Shown here: piece after piece, positions 43,067 to 50,303 of the stretch | Layout: every line of letters starts with the position of its first letter | Numbering within the stretch: the first letter of the stretch is position 1 | Source of the DNA: an uncultured Veillonella sp. | GTDB taxonomy: Bacteria > Bacillota > Negativicutes > Veillonellales > Veillonellaceae | DNA: 50,303 nt | Assembly (NCBI GenBank): GCA_915066865.1 | Contig: CAJZEE010000006.1 | Span: 1 to 50,303, forward strand | Reading direction: 5' to 3' | The notes under the pieces: model-generated | What the model saw: the letters and a program-made list of their open reading frames with translations, nothing else | Databases searched by the model: none | What the model was told of the DNA's origin: nothing | Made by a program: the position numbers and the translations under genes

Positions 43067-44124
43067 TTATTTTGCTACCGTCCCTGTTTTAGCATCCAAT
43101 ACAACGGATATCGGTTTATTTTGTGCATCATGGAATTCTATGGTATATAGTGGTTTACCATTTTGATTAGCAAGAGACCACGCATTAATACCAGTTGCTA
43201 CCTTGCCAGACTGTACGAAAGCTGCATTAATTGCCACATGTGGAGGTATTACTGTCCCAGCATCAATAGCACTAGCTTCCATAGATGCATCATATGCTTT
43301 AGGAGTACCATCCGTTACATTACCAGTAGCCACATCTAGAGTCATAGAATGAGCACCACTAGTATTAAAACCAGCTACTTCATAGATGGCAGTTTTACCT
43401 TGAGTTTTGAAGGATACATTAGTGATTTTGGAGTTTCCAAATTTACTTTCGAATTGGTCAATTAAATAATTAGCACCAACTACGAAAATACTATTTTGGT
43501 CTACTACGCCTTCTTGCTGATTGGTTGTGCTAGGTTGTGATTTTCTACTTTTAGAGTTTTTTTTTCCTCTTTAGTAGGCTCTTCTTTATCAGCCTTTTTT
43601 TCGTCTTTCACAACTTTTACTTTAGGCGCTTTGTCTACTGCAGCTTTTTTAGTATTTTTAACTTCTTTATCATGCTTTGCTACAGATTCTGATTTTTTAT
43701 CGCCACCGCGTACTACTCTTGTTTCACTAGGAGCTTTAGCTACAGATGCAGTTTCAATAGTAGGAACTGCTGCTGCAGGATTTTCTGTACTAGGTACTAT
43801 AGTTTCTTGAGCTACTGGTGTTTTAACATCTTGTGTAGCTGTTGGAACTGGTGTAGTATTACGAACTGCTGTACCTACTTGATTACCGTCTGCCACAGGA
43901 GCTACCGGAGTTTTAGGTGCAACTGCAGTAGTAGCCACATCTGGAGCCACCGCTGTAGTAGGAACTACTGGATCAGTAACTGGTTGTGCTGGAGTCGCTG
44001 CACTCGCTGTTTCTTGTGTAACAGGCATTGGAGTTACTGGTTCAGCTGCGGTTACAGCTACAGTGGCACCAAATACGCCAGCCACTGCTAAAGCAATACT
44101 ACTTTTTAAAATAGATTTTTTCAT
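43067..44124 (-). pseudogene. secreted Pro/Ala/Thr-rich PepSY protein, frame broken at a 9-base A tract (PepSY-2)
   Basis: The first frame (44124-43504, 206 aa) has a signal peptide (residues 1-27), a long Val/Pro/Thr/Ala-rich stalk and a Lys/Glu-rich stretch, then stops. Just before, nine adenines (plus strand T9, 43557-43565) occur in codons for EEKK. Shifting frame there gives an open reading frame through two PepSY-like units (IFVVGANYLIDQFESKFG; ITNVSFKTQGKTAIYE; AINAAFVQSGKV) to the stop at 43067. One extra A, or loss of two, would join them into about 350 residues. A good ribosome site, AAGGAGG, precedes 44124. It could be phase-variable, a true pseudogene, or a sequencing error in the homopolymer. 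Confidence 0.82.
43557..43565. repeat. T9/A9 homopolymer at the PepSY-2 frame break
   Basis: Nine consecutive T on the plus strand, inside coding sequence. Length changes here decide whether the stalk and the PepSY domains are translated as one protein. Confidence 0.85.
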
Positions 44125-44639
44125 ATTGTCCTCCTTATTAATTCATTTACATGCAACTTTACGCATGTATATTTCCAGTCAACTCAATGTCATCATGTAA
44201 GTTCCAAAACATATATCTAGCATGGACTTGTAGATATATAGCTTGGAAATTTCAGATATACTTGAGTTTGTCTTTCGACTGGTACACATACTATCGACAG
44301 TCTATGAAGTCAAAATGTAGAAGCACTGTTAAAAGCTTATTTTATAGTGAGTTTAGAATGAATTTATATATAATTCCTATGAAATCCTATGGGATTTACT
44401 TTATACTTAAAAATTCCATGAAAAACATATCAAAAGCCGTTTATCCCATATATAAGGGATAAACGGCTTCAAAATATACGTATCGATATCTAAAATTTCA
44501 CATTCATGAGCAAACTTTCACAAAAAATGTCTCAATACTAGTTATTTTTTTAAGAAAAATAGTATTAAGGCATTTAATTATTATATTCAGAATAAAATAA
44601 CTAGGCACTATTAAGATATAATAACTAGTCAATCATATA
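44125..44639. other. intergenic region upstream of PepSY-2
   Basis: This 515-bp AT-rich stretch has no gene. It should hold the PepSY-2 promoter (minus strand) near 44150-44250; the only -35-like element, TTGACT, has no clear partner. It also contains the PepSY-3 terminator at 44434-44469. Confidence 0.5.
44434..44469 (-). terminator. terminator-like hairpin downstream of PepSY-3
   Basis: The 14-bp stem AAGCCGTTTATCCC / GGGATAAACGGCTT has an 8-nt loop. It lies about 170 nt after the PepSY-3 stop in the minus direction, with TTGATATG following. Confidence 0.7.
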
Positions 44640-45203
44640 TTAATCGTCAAATTTAACAGATAGCAATTTACCATTCATTGCATCCATACGCACATGTACT
44701 TCTTTATTATCTGCTGTACCAAAGCTAACTTTGTAGACAATTTTACCTTTATCATAGCGCACAGCCCATTCATTAAGGCTCACAGCTTTACCTTTTGTTT
44801 GGGCGTAAGCAAAGTTCACCACAGCTGCAGGCGGTAAGATTTCCCGAGGATCAAACGATTTTTTCTTTAGTGATTTATGGAAGTCCCCTTCGCGCTTTTC
44901 AAAGATTTGATTAGTAGCATAGATATACGTTAACTCATACTTGCCAGATTCATCAAAACCTTCAACATCATACTTAATTTGACCTCCATCCGCATCAAAG
45001 GCGATTTCCGTAATTCCTGCATTTGGATGATTTTGGATAAAGGCATTTAATAAACCATTAGCGCCTACAATCGCCGCATGGTTGCCATCAACAACTGCCA
45101 CAGTTGGCTCTACAGCTACTAAAGGGGCTGCACTTGCATTTGGCATGCCAAATGCCGCTGCCAAGGCCAATACAAGGCTACCTTTTACAAAAAATGATCT
45201 CAT
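44640..45203 (-). CDS. secreted PepSY-like protein (PepSY-3)
   Basis: The 187-aa protein has a signal peptide (residues 1-26, ending NASAAP) and two PepSY-like units of about 65 residues each. The end, VRMDAMNGKLLSVKFDD, parallels the ends of PepSY-1 and PepSY-2 units. The start is the ATG at 45203 with GGAGG 5 nt upstream; the ATG 12 nt earlier overlaps that site. It is divergent from the FliB-type gene. No protease or partner gene is adjacent. Confidence 0.8.
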   Translation of the reverse strand: MRSFFVKGSLVLALAAAFGMPNASAAPLVAVEPTVAVVDGNHAAIVGANGLLNAFIQNHPNAGITEIAFDADGGQIKYDVEGFDESGKYELTYIYATNQIFEKREGDFHKSLKKKSFDPREILPPAAVVNFAYAQTKGKAVSLNEWAVRYDKGKIVYKVSFGTADNKEVHVRMDAMNGKLLSVKFDD

Positions 45204-45363
45204 TGGTTCCTCCATATCTCAAACAGTTATCATAACAATATATATACAATTATACACTAAATCAACGCGGTTTATAATCTTTATTTATATAATTAGTGCA
45301 TGTACCTACGCCCTATGATACAATGCACATAGATTCATTTTTGTAACTACATGTGAGCTAACT

Positions 45364-46275
45364 ATGATTTCAATTTACCCCACTATATATCACGCATTTC
45401 AATGCAAGGCCGATCAATGCGAAAATACATGTTGTCAGCTGTGGACCATCGATATAGATGAGCCTACTGCTAAACGTTACCATGCTATGACTGGCTCTCT
45501 TGGTGAAAGCTTACGCCAAGCCATCACTGTTGATGATGAAGGCAGTCATTTTATCTTTTCTAAAGCACAACCTATGTGTCCCTTACTCAATGAAAAAGGT
45601 CTATGCAAGGTAGTTCTTGAATTGGGAGAAGAAGGACTTTGTGACACCTGTCATATGCATCCACGCTTTTATAAATACATTGAAGACTTAGAACTATGTG
45701 GCGTTGGATTATCTTGTGAAGCTTCGGTTGAACTATTGGCCCGACAAGAACCAATGGACTTACTCCTCTTTATAATTGAAGATGACCATAATGAATTCAA
45801 TTCTGAGGAGCGATTAACACTCCACAATGTTTTTGAATTATTAGCCTTTGATTTAGATCCTAATCTATTCCAATATACGCCAAAGCTCTCAAAGCAATCT
45901 TTCAAAGAACTATTAGACCTATATAAACAAACGGAACCCATCGATGAGAATTGGACAGCACAAGTTAATACATTATCTAGTAAACTAGACCAACTCATCG
46001 CATCCGTACAGACCTATATACAGCATGAAGATATGAGCCTATTTAACAAAGTGTACCAATATATATTGTATCGCCAAATCGATATGCTATCAGACTATTC
46101 CTTGGAATCTATCTTAGCCTATGCAAAGGAGGGTACTGACTATATACTTATAGCCAGCGCATTAGAGGGACAACCCTTAAAGCAAGTTGCAAGATGGTCA
46201 CAACAAATCGAATACGACGAAGATAATGTGGCGCTATTATTACAACACTACGAAGCCCAACTTATTATAGAGTGA
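45364..46275 (+). CDS. FliB-type (flagellin) lysine N-methylase family protein
   Basis: The 303-aa protein is cysteine-rich in its first 125 residues: CENTCCQLW near residue 19, MCPLLNEKGLCK, and CDTCHMHPRFY. This Cys pattern is diagnostic of the FliB family, which methylates lysines of flagellin in Salmonella and probably binds a metal or iron-sulfur centre. The C-terminal half is helical. No flagellar gene is in view, and Veillonella-like hosts are non-motile, so the substrate must be something else. The ATG at 45364 lacks a strong ribosome site. It is divergent from PepSY-3. Confidence 0.82.
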   Translation: MISIYPTIYHAFQCKADQCENTCCQLWTIDIDEPTAKRYHAMTGSLGESLRQAITVDDEGSHFIFSKAQPMCPLLNEKGLCKVVLELGEEGLCDTCHMHPRFYKYIEDLELCGVGLSCEASVELLARQEPMDLLLFIIEDDHNEFNSEERLTLHNVFELLAFDLDPNLFQYTPKLSKQSFKELLDLYKQTEPIDENWTAQVNTLSSKLDQLIASVQTYIQHEDMSLFNKVYQYILYRQIDMLSDYSLESILAYAKEGTDYILIASALEGQPLKQVARWSQQIEYDEDNVALLLQHYEAQLIIE

Positions 46276-46277
46276 AC

Positions 46278-46309
46278 AAAAACCGCAAGATATTTATCTT
46301 GCGGTTTTT
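46278..46309. terminator. bidirectional terminator after the FliB-type gene
   Basis: AAAAACCGCAAGATA / TATCTTGCGGTTTTT is a 15-bp stem with a 2-nt loop, usable in both directions between convergent genes. Confidence 0.9.
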
Positions 46310-46327
46310 AATTCTTATCATAATACA

Positions 46328-46957
46328 TCATTTGAAAATGGTATGAACAAAACGGATCCATTGAGGTAATACAGAGACAGATAATAATGCCACAACAAAC
46401 ATAACAATATAGGTTTTAATAATACCTAATTCAACATAACGTCTCATTAATTGGGCTACAATGAACACGGCATAATACTGGCTGAACATCGTAATAAGAT
46501 AAGCCATATCCCCTACATATTTTTGAAGAGACAAAGAGAAAAAAATAATCCCTAGTATATGAATTAATACTAAGACAACCGTGCGAAGTGCATTTGTATA
46601 AGCTAATCCATATATATAATTGCGCAATACCCCATCATAAGTACCACGACCACCTAATAAAACAAGTAAGCGCCATATAACAAATGAACCGATGATAATT
46701 TGAAAAATTAAAAATACAGAACTTGCTAAAATACTAATTACATCAAAATGAGTTAACCCAGTAATCCGTTTAATCCCGAGCATTGGAGATATAACTTTCA
46801 CCATAAACGGTAAGCTATAGGTCATTATATATAATACAATAGTAGATACGACTAGATTCAGAATGGCTCTTGTATGAGATCCATAATTGATAATATTCTG
46901 AAAAGATTGTTCGCTAAGCCTGGTAAATAAATGCAATATATCCTTATACCATGTCAT
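46328..46957 (-). CDS. Yip1-like multispanning membrane protein (A)
   Basis: The 209-aa protein has about five membrane helices after a short amphipathic start (MTWYKDILHLFTRL). It shares features with the protein at 48005: WYxDI...L, an INYGS / VEHGS element and TYDGVLRNYIYGLAY versus TYESVLKIMWYEQAY. This is the arrangement of Yip1-domain proteins. Function is unknown. It follows gene B by 72 nt and ends at a terminator. Confidence 0.65.
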   Translation of the reverse strand: MTWYKDILHLFTRLSEQSFQNIINYGSHTRAILNLVVSTIVLYIMTYSLPFMVKVISPMLGIKRITGLTHFDVISILASSVFLIFQIIIGSFVIWRLLVLLGGRGTYDGVLRNYIYGLAYTNALRTVVLVLIHILGIIFFSLSLQKYVGDMAYLITMFSQYYAVFIVAQLMRRYVELGIIKTYIVMFVVALLSVSVLPQWIRFVHTIFK

Positions 46958-47029
46958 AAATGCTCCTTTTAGTTTAAAACTAGTAAAAAAGGACGAGCCA
47001 TGTCTCGTCCTAGATATATCATATGTATT

Positions 47030-47713
47030 TTATCGAGTCAACATATAAATCCATTCAAACACGTGTGCTACCAAAAGAGCAATCAACATTAGAATCAAAC
47101 CTTCATAAGGGGTCCCATTAATACATGCTCCCACAATACGTCCCATAGTTTGTAACAATAATACGGTACTTAAAACACATAGCACAATCATACAGAAGCC
47201 AATGATTGCTTGCAGTATTAATGGTACCGAAGTTAAAATCAGCATAATCCCTGCTGTAAAAGTAATCAATGCCACAACAAGTTGAGCAAATGACATGATA
47301 TGCAAAATACCGGTTGTAACAGTTCGAACATAAAATTTACGCTGTTGAGCAACCGCATAAACTATAATGATACATGCCATGAGAATGACTTTTCCGATTA
47401 CCCATGCAAAGCGACCCATATTCCAAAATTCTCTAGGACTACCCATCTGTTCCAAAAAAAGTTGTATTTCATGTTGACCTACTGGAAGAGATAGCGATTC
47501 CCACCTTACTAATAACGAAGAATTGCGTATAAACGCACGTATAGCATCTAAATATACGCCTTCACCTACAATAGTAAATTGATAACATATGAGTGTTAAT
47601 AGCAGCATTCCTATGAGTTGCCCATAGGCAATATCAAAGTGATACATACGAGGATTATTCTCTTCAATAGGGTTTAATAAACGATAGATAAACTGCATTA
47701 AACCCACCATCAT
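47030..47713 (-). CDS. multispanning membrane protein (B), unknown function
   Basis: The protein has about 227 aa and five or six membrane helices separated by a larger external loop (residues ~60-95, LLVRWESLSLPVGQHEIQ). It is similar in size and position to proteins A and C but not clearly homologous by eye. The start is the ATG at 47713 with AAAGGTGG upstream. Likely co-transcribed with A. Confidence 0.6.
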   Translation of the reverse strand: MMVGLMQFIYRLLNPIEENNPRMYHFDIAYGQLIGMLLLTLICYQFTIVGEGVYLDAIRAFIRNSSLLVRWESLSLPVGQHEIQLFLEQMGSPREFWNMGRFAWVIGKVILMACIIIVYAVAQQRKFYVRTVTTGILHIMSFAQLVVALITFTAGIMLILTSVPLILQAIIGFCMIVLCVLSTVLLLQTMGRIVGACINGTPYEGLILMLIALLVAHVFEWIYMLTR

Positions 47714-48004
47714 AGGTATCACCACCTTTTACACAATATACATACACAACATTTAAGTTTGAATACTATAACATACAACACACAATAAGGAGCTATAAAA
47801 AATAGTTCCTTTTCATTTTCCGTTCATCATTATAGCACAAAACAGACATCTTTTCATACTTTAATTATCCTAATGGAATGGGTCCTTCGGGGCCCTTTTC
47901 CCTTATAAAATACAGAAAAAGCTATTAGCAGATTATATATAATCAGCTAATAGCTTTTTTCGTAGTAAGGGGTATTTTGTTACAGCCCCTTTCATGTTAT
48001 GTAA
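47714..48004. other. intergenic region with three hairpins
   Basis: Two hairpins are oriented like plus-strand terminators although no plus-strand gene precedes them: AAGGAGCTAT/ATAGTTCCTT followed by TTCATTTT (47787-47811), and GGGTCC-TTCG-GGGCCC followed by TTTTCCC (47880-47895). The third, AAAAAGCTATTAGC / GCTAATAGCTTTTT (47916-47959), serves protein C on the minus strand. Confidence 0.65.
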
Positions 48005-48676
48005 TTATCTGGAAGTAGCAAGTACTACCATGCCAATCAAGATACCTAAAAGGATTACAGGAATCAAACTCGTAATAATAGAAATACCAAAAGTTGCTAA
48101 ACGGGATTTATTAATTTGGCGACTCAACAATGTTAAGCATACCCAGAATGTATAGACTGCAAAAGCTATCGTTGCGAATATAATAATAGTTATCCATACA
48201 ATACTACCTACTATAGAGTCAGGATTAGAGCCTAGTAGCAACAAAAATGGCAATGATAGTAATAGGAAGCCAATGAAATATACTAAGCCCATAATCTGAT
48301 TATAAGCTTGTTCGTACCACATGATTTTTAACACAGACTCATATGTAGTATGGGCATCAAATTTATTGGCGACCCAAGAGAAAATCGCAGAATAAATAGC
48401 AATACCAATAAAAGCAAATAGCAAGCCAACCGCTAGGCCTAATATACCGGCCCCAGAAAGAGCCGCCGCACCAGTAAGTGCAACACTAAGTTTATCCACA
48501 AATATCATACTCAAAAAAGTAGGTAGAATATTTGAAAATACGAATGCCACCAATGCCAAAGCTACTGTAGCATAGAACCCTTTGCGACAAGATCCATGCT
48601 CTACAATCTGTGGAATACCACGTTTAAATGGAGCTACCACAAGTTGCCAAATATCTGAATACCATTTTGTTTCCAT
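48005..48676 (-). CDS. Yip1 domain membrane protein (C)
   Basis: The 223-aa protein begins METKWYSDIWQLVVAPFKRG and has five membrane helices, with the GLAVGLLFAFIGIAIYS segment typical of bacterial Yip1 proteins. It is related to protein A. The start is the ATG at 48676 with GGAGG 4 nt upstream; a longer frame to 48715 has no ribosome site. Role unknown. Confidence 0.75.
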   Translation of the reverse strand: METKWYSDIWQLVVAPFKRGIPQIVEHGSCRKGFYATVALALVAFVFSNILPTFLSMIFVDKLSVALTGAAALSGAGILGLAVGLLFAFIGIAIYSAIFSWVANKFDAHTTYESVLKIMWYEQAYNQIMGLVYFIGFLLLSLPFLLLLGSNPDSIVGSIVWITIIIFATIAFAVYTFWVCLTLLSRQINKSRLATFGISIITSLIPVILLGILIGMVVLATSR

Positions 48677-48724
48677 AAAACCTCCAAAACACCTATATCT
48701 ATCTAATTGTAACACAAACTATAT

Positions 48725-48862
48725 TTAAACCGTCATGGACAACATTATACCTCCCACACCAAAGATGAAGGATATTATGTAAAAAGAAATTCCCGTTATC
48801 CAAAGATTTAGACCAAATTGCTTATAGGTAACTTGCCCCTTCAAAATAATAACTATGGTCAA
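48725..48862 (-). pseudogene. short membrane-protein fragment
   Basis: A 45-codon frame encodes two hydrophobic stretches (TIVIILKGQVTYKQFG then ISFYIISFIFGVGGIML). It has only a TTG as a possible start and no proper ribosome site. It may be the tail of a decayed membrane protein or a small real one. The rest of 48677-49027 is AT-rich apart from the terminator. Confidence 0.3.
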
Positions 48863-48988
48863 GCCCTTTCATCAGCAACCCCTGATTTATTAATGATAAC
48901 CATATTAGGTTTCCTTTTTATTTCATCTATTAATATATTATACTATATAATTCAAATTTTAAGACATTATTCTAACCTATTATAACGC

Positions 48989-49019
48989 AAAAAAGCAGCC
49001 CCACTAGGGGCCGCCTTTT
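48989..49019 (-). terminator. terminator after the metal-binding protein gene
   Basis: GCAGCCCC and GGGGCCGC pair around ACTA. On the minus strand TTTTTTGCG follows. Confidence 0.8.
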
Positions 49020-49027
49020 CGTTTATC

Positions 49028-49942
49028 TTATTGCAAAGATGCTGCAATTTTTGTAAGGTTTTCATCCATACGTTCTAAGTATGTTTTATTATCTTCGTTG
49101 CTTTCGATAGTATAAATAGTTTCTACCTTAGCACCTACTTCTTGTGCCAAAGTTTTGGATACTTCTGGGCTAGCCATTTCTTCTGCAAAGATAGTAGTAA
49201 TATGGTTTTCTTTAGCGTATTCGATGAGTTTAGCCAATTGTGCTGCATTAGGTTCACCTTCAGCAAATACATCTTCCACACTGTTTTGTTCTAAACCAAA
49301 ATCACGGCATAGGTACGCAAATGCTGCATGGCCTGTAACAAAGTTTTTATGCGGAGCTTTAGCGAATTGCTCTTCATATTTTTTAATCATTGCATCTAAT
49401 TTAGCAACGTATTCAGTATAATTCTTTTCATAATAATCCTTGTTTGCTGGGTCAACTTTTACAAGGGCATCCTTGATATTTTTCACTTCAATTTTAGCAT
49501 TTTTCAAAGATAACCATGCATGAGGATCTTCTGCACCATGTTCTTTAATTTCTTCTGGGTCAGTATTTTTAATAGCTTCAACACCTTCAGTAGCTACAAC
49601 AGATACGAGTTTATCATTTTTAGCTGCTTCGATAGCTTGTTTTGCCCAAGGCTCCATACCAAAACCGTTATACACAAATACTTGAGCTGTTGCCAATTGT
49701 TTCATATTTTCAGGCTTCAATTCGAAATCATGTGGTTCTACGCCATCTGGTATAATAGTAGATACCTCTACCTTGTCACCACCAATAGCCTTAGTAAACT
49801 CAGCCATTGCATTAAAGCTTGTTACCACTTGGATTTTTTTACTTGCTTGTTCCTTCTGTGCATTCGGTGCATCGTTGCCACAACCTGCAAATAAAGCAGC
49901 CATCATAATACCTACAACTAACAAAATCAGTTTCTTGATCAT
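49028..49942 (-). CDS. znuA: metal ABC transporter substrate-binding lipoprotein (ZnuA-like)
   Basis: The 304-aa cluster A-I binding protein has lipobox LFAGC near residue 21. Metal ligands are the His in GVEPHDFEL, DPHAWLS and TGHAAFAYL, plus an acidic residue in the FAEEMASPE region. The short acidic/His loop of strongly zinc-specific proteins (between residues 130 and 140: EEIKEHGAED) is present but brief, so zinc or manganese is possible. The ATG at 49942 has AGGAGG upstream. It is divergent from the ATPase gene at 50090. Confidence 0.88.
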   Translation of the reverse strand: MIKKLILLVVGIMMAALFAGCGNDAPNAQKEQASKKIQVVTSFNAMAEFTKAIGGDKVEVSTIIPDGVEPHDFELKPENMKQLATAQVFVYNGFGMEPWAKQAIEAAKNDKLVSVVATEGVEAIKNTDPEEIKEHGAEDPHAWLSLKNAKIEVKNIKDALVKVDPANKDYYEKNYTEYVAKLDAMIKKYEEQFAKAPHKNFVTGHAAFAYLCRDFGLEQNSVEDVFAEGEPNAAQLAKLIEYAKENHITTIFAEEMASPEVSKTLAQEVGAKVETIYTIESNEDNKTYLERMDENLTKIAASLQ

Positions 49943-50011
49943 CGTAGTCCTCCTTTGTAAAAACCTGATCGCTATGCCTATACAGAATATAAACCATTCT
50001 TTAGTTGCAGT

Positions 50012-50026
50012 TGCGACTCAGTTGCA
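50012..50026. promoter_or_regulatory. 7-1-7 palindrome, candidate Fur/Zur-family operator
   Basis: TGCGACT-C-AGTTGCA is a 7-1-7 inverted repeat with one mismatch. A further GTTGCA half-site lies just upstream (50004-50009). It sits between the divergent binding-protein and ATPase genes. The 7-1-7 layout is typical of Fur-family sites; which metal regulator is unknown. Confidence 0.5.
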
Positions 50027-50089
50027 TTTGTAATATAGTTATAGTATAAACTTACTTAGAATTTTGTCAATCAGAAATGTGGTTTTCAT

Positions 50090-50303
50090 ATGTTATCAAT
50101 AGAACATCTTTATTTTTCCTATCAAGGTCAACCGCCTTATGTGTTAAATGACCTTAATTTACATATTCACAGTGGTGATTATATATCCATCGTTGGGGAT
50201 AATGGGTGTGGTAAAAGTACCTTGCTCCGTCTCATTTTAGGTTTTCTTACCCCTGTAAAAGGCTCTATCAAGCGAAGCACCAATAATATTCGGTATGTGT
50301 CTA
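50090..50303 (+). CDS. znuC: metal ABC transporter ATPase, truncated by window end
   Basis: The first 71 codons of an ABC ATPase are present, with Walker A GDNGCGKST at about residues 36-44. The rest lies outside the window. Divergent pairing with the ZnuA-like gene points to the ATPase of the same zinc/manganese importer. The ATG is at 50090; the upstream ribosome site is weak. Confidence 0.85.
   Translation, partial: MLSIEHLYFSYQGQPPYVLNDLNLHIHSGDYISIVGDNGCGKSTLLRLILGFLTPVKGSIKRSTNNIRYVS

Noticed and set aside
1..50303. tRNA and rRNA genes
   Set aside because: I saw no cloverleaf with a TTC-loop pattern and no rRNA-like stretch; a covariance scan could still find one I missed.

Overview
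The window reads as chromosomal DNA of an anaerobic, low-GC Negativicute, most likely Veillonella, carrying a complete Tn916-type conjugative transposon. The Veillonella assignment is an inference from protein character and gene content (pyruvate formate-lyase with its activase, MetNIQ, BioY, PepSY-domain secreted proteins, AT-rich intergenic DNA). No rRNA gene is present to confirm it.

Layout. 1-2090: bioY and a secreted double-PepSY protein followed by a CA-rich, hairpin-rich tail. 2091-7051: methionine biosynthesis on the minus strand: metY as its own unit, then a metB-patB-metA operon. 7138-9830: an orphan ECF-type S component, a PACE efflux protein and a DASS dicarboxylate carrier. 10039-10841: gene remnants. 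10842-13414: the metNIQ methionine importer operon. 13668-15726: an EamA exporter, a chimeric relic and an XRE regulator. 16246-19464: a pyruvate formate-lyase operon in which the enzyme is split into a 705-aa catalytic polypeptide and a separate 78-aa glycyl-radical polypeptide, followed by the activating enzyme. 19584-23208: a P1B heavy-metal ATPase divergent from a TetR regulator, then a D-2-hydroxyacid dehydrogenase.

23294-41328 (about 18.03 kb) is Tn916: int, xis, the regulatory genes orf7/8/9, orf6, tet(M) with its leader peptide, the transfer genes orf13 to orf24, and oriT. It lies in the short divergent promoter region between the dehydrogenase and alr (alanine racemase). Both ends show the imperfect terminal repeats and the paired 11-bp integrase arm sites.

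41549-50303: alr; a GT/CA-rich structured region; a PepSY protein whose reading frame is broken at a nine-base homopolymer (candidate phase variation); a third PepSY protein; a FliB-type lysine N-methylase; three multispanning membrane proteins, two of them related; and the start of a zinc/manganese ABC uptake locus (binding protein and partial ATPase, divergent around a palindrome).

Most notable points: the two-polypeptide pyruvate formate-lyase; the homopolymer-switched PepSY protein; CA-rich hairpin tails behind two of the three PepSY genes; relics joining pyruvate formate-lyase and ABC-transporter fragments; and a FliB-type methylase with no flagellar genes in view. Tn916 itself looks canonical. 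Family names are from recognition of the sequences without database searches.
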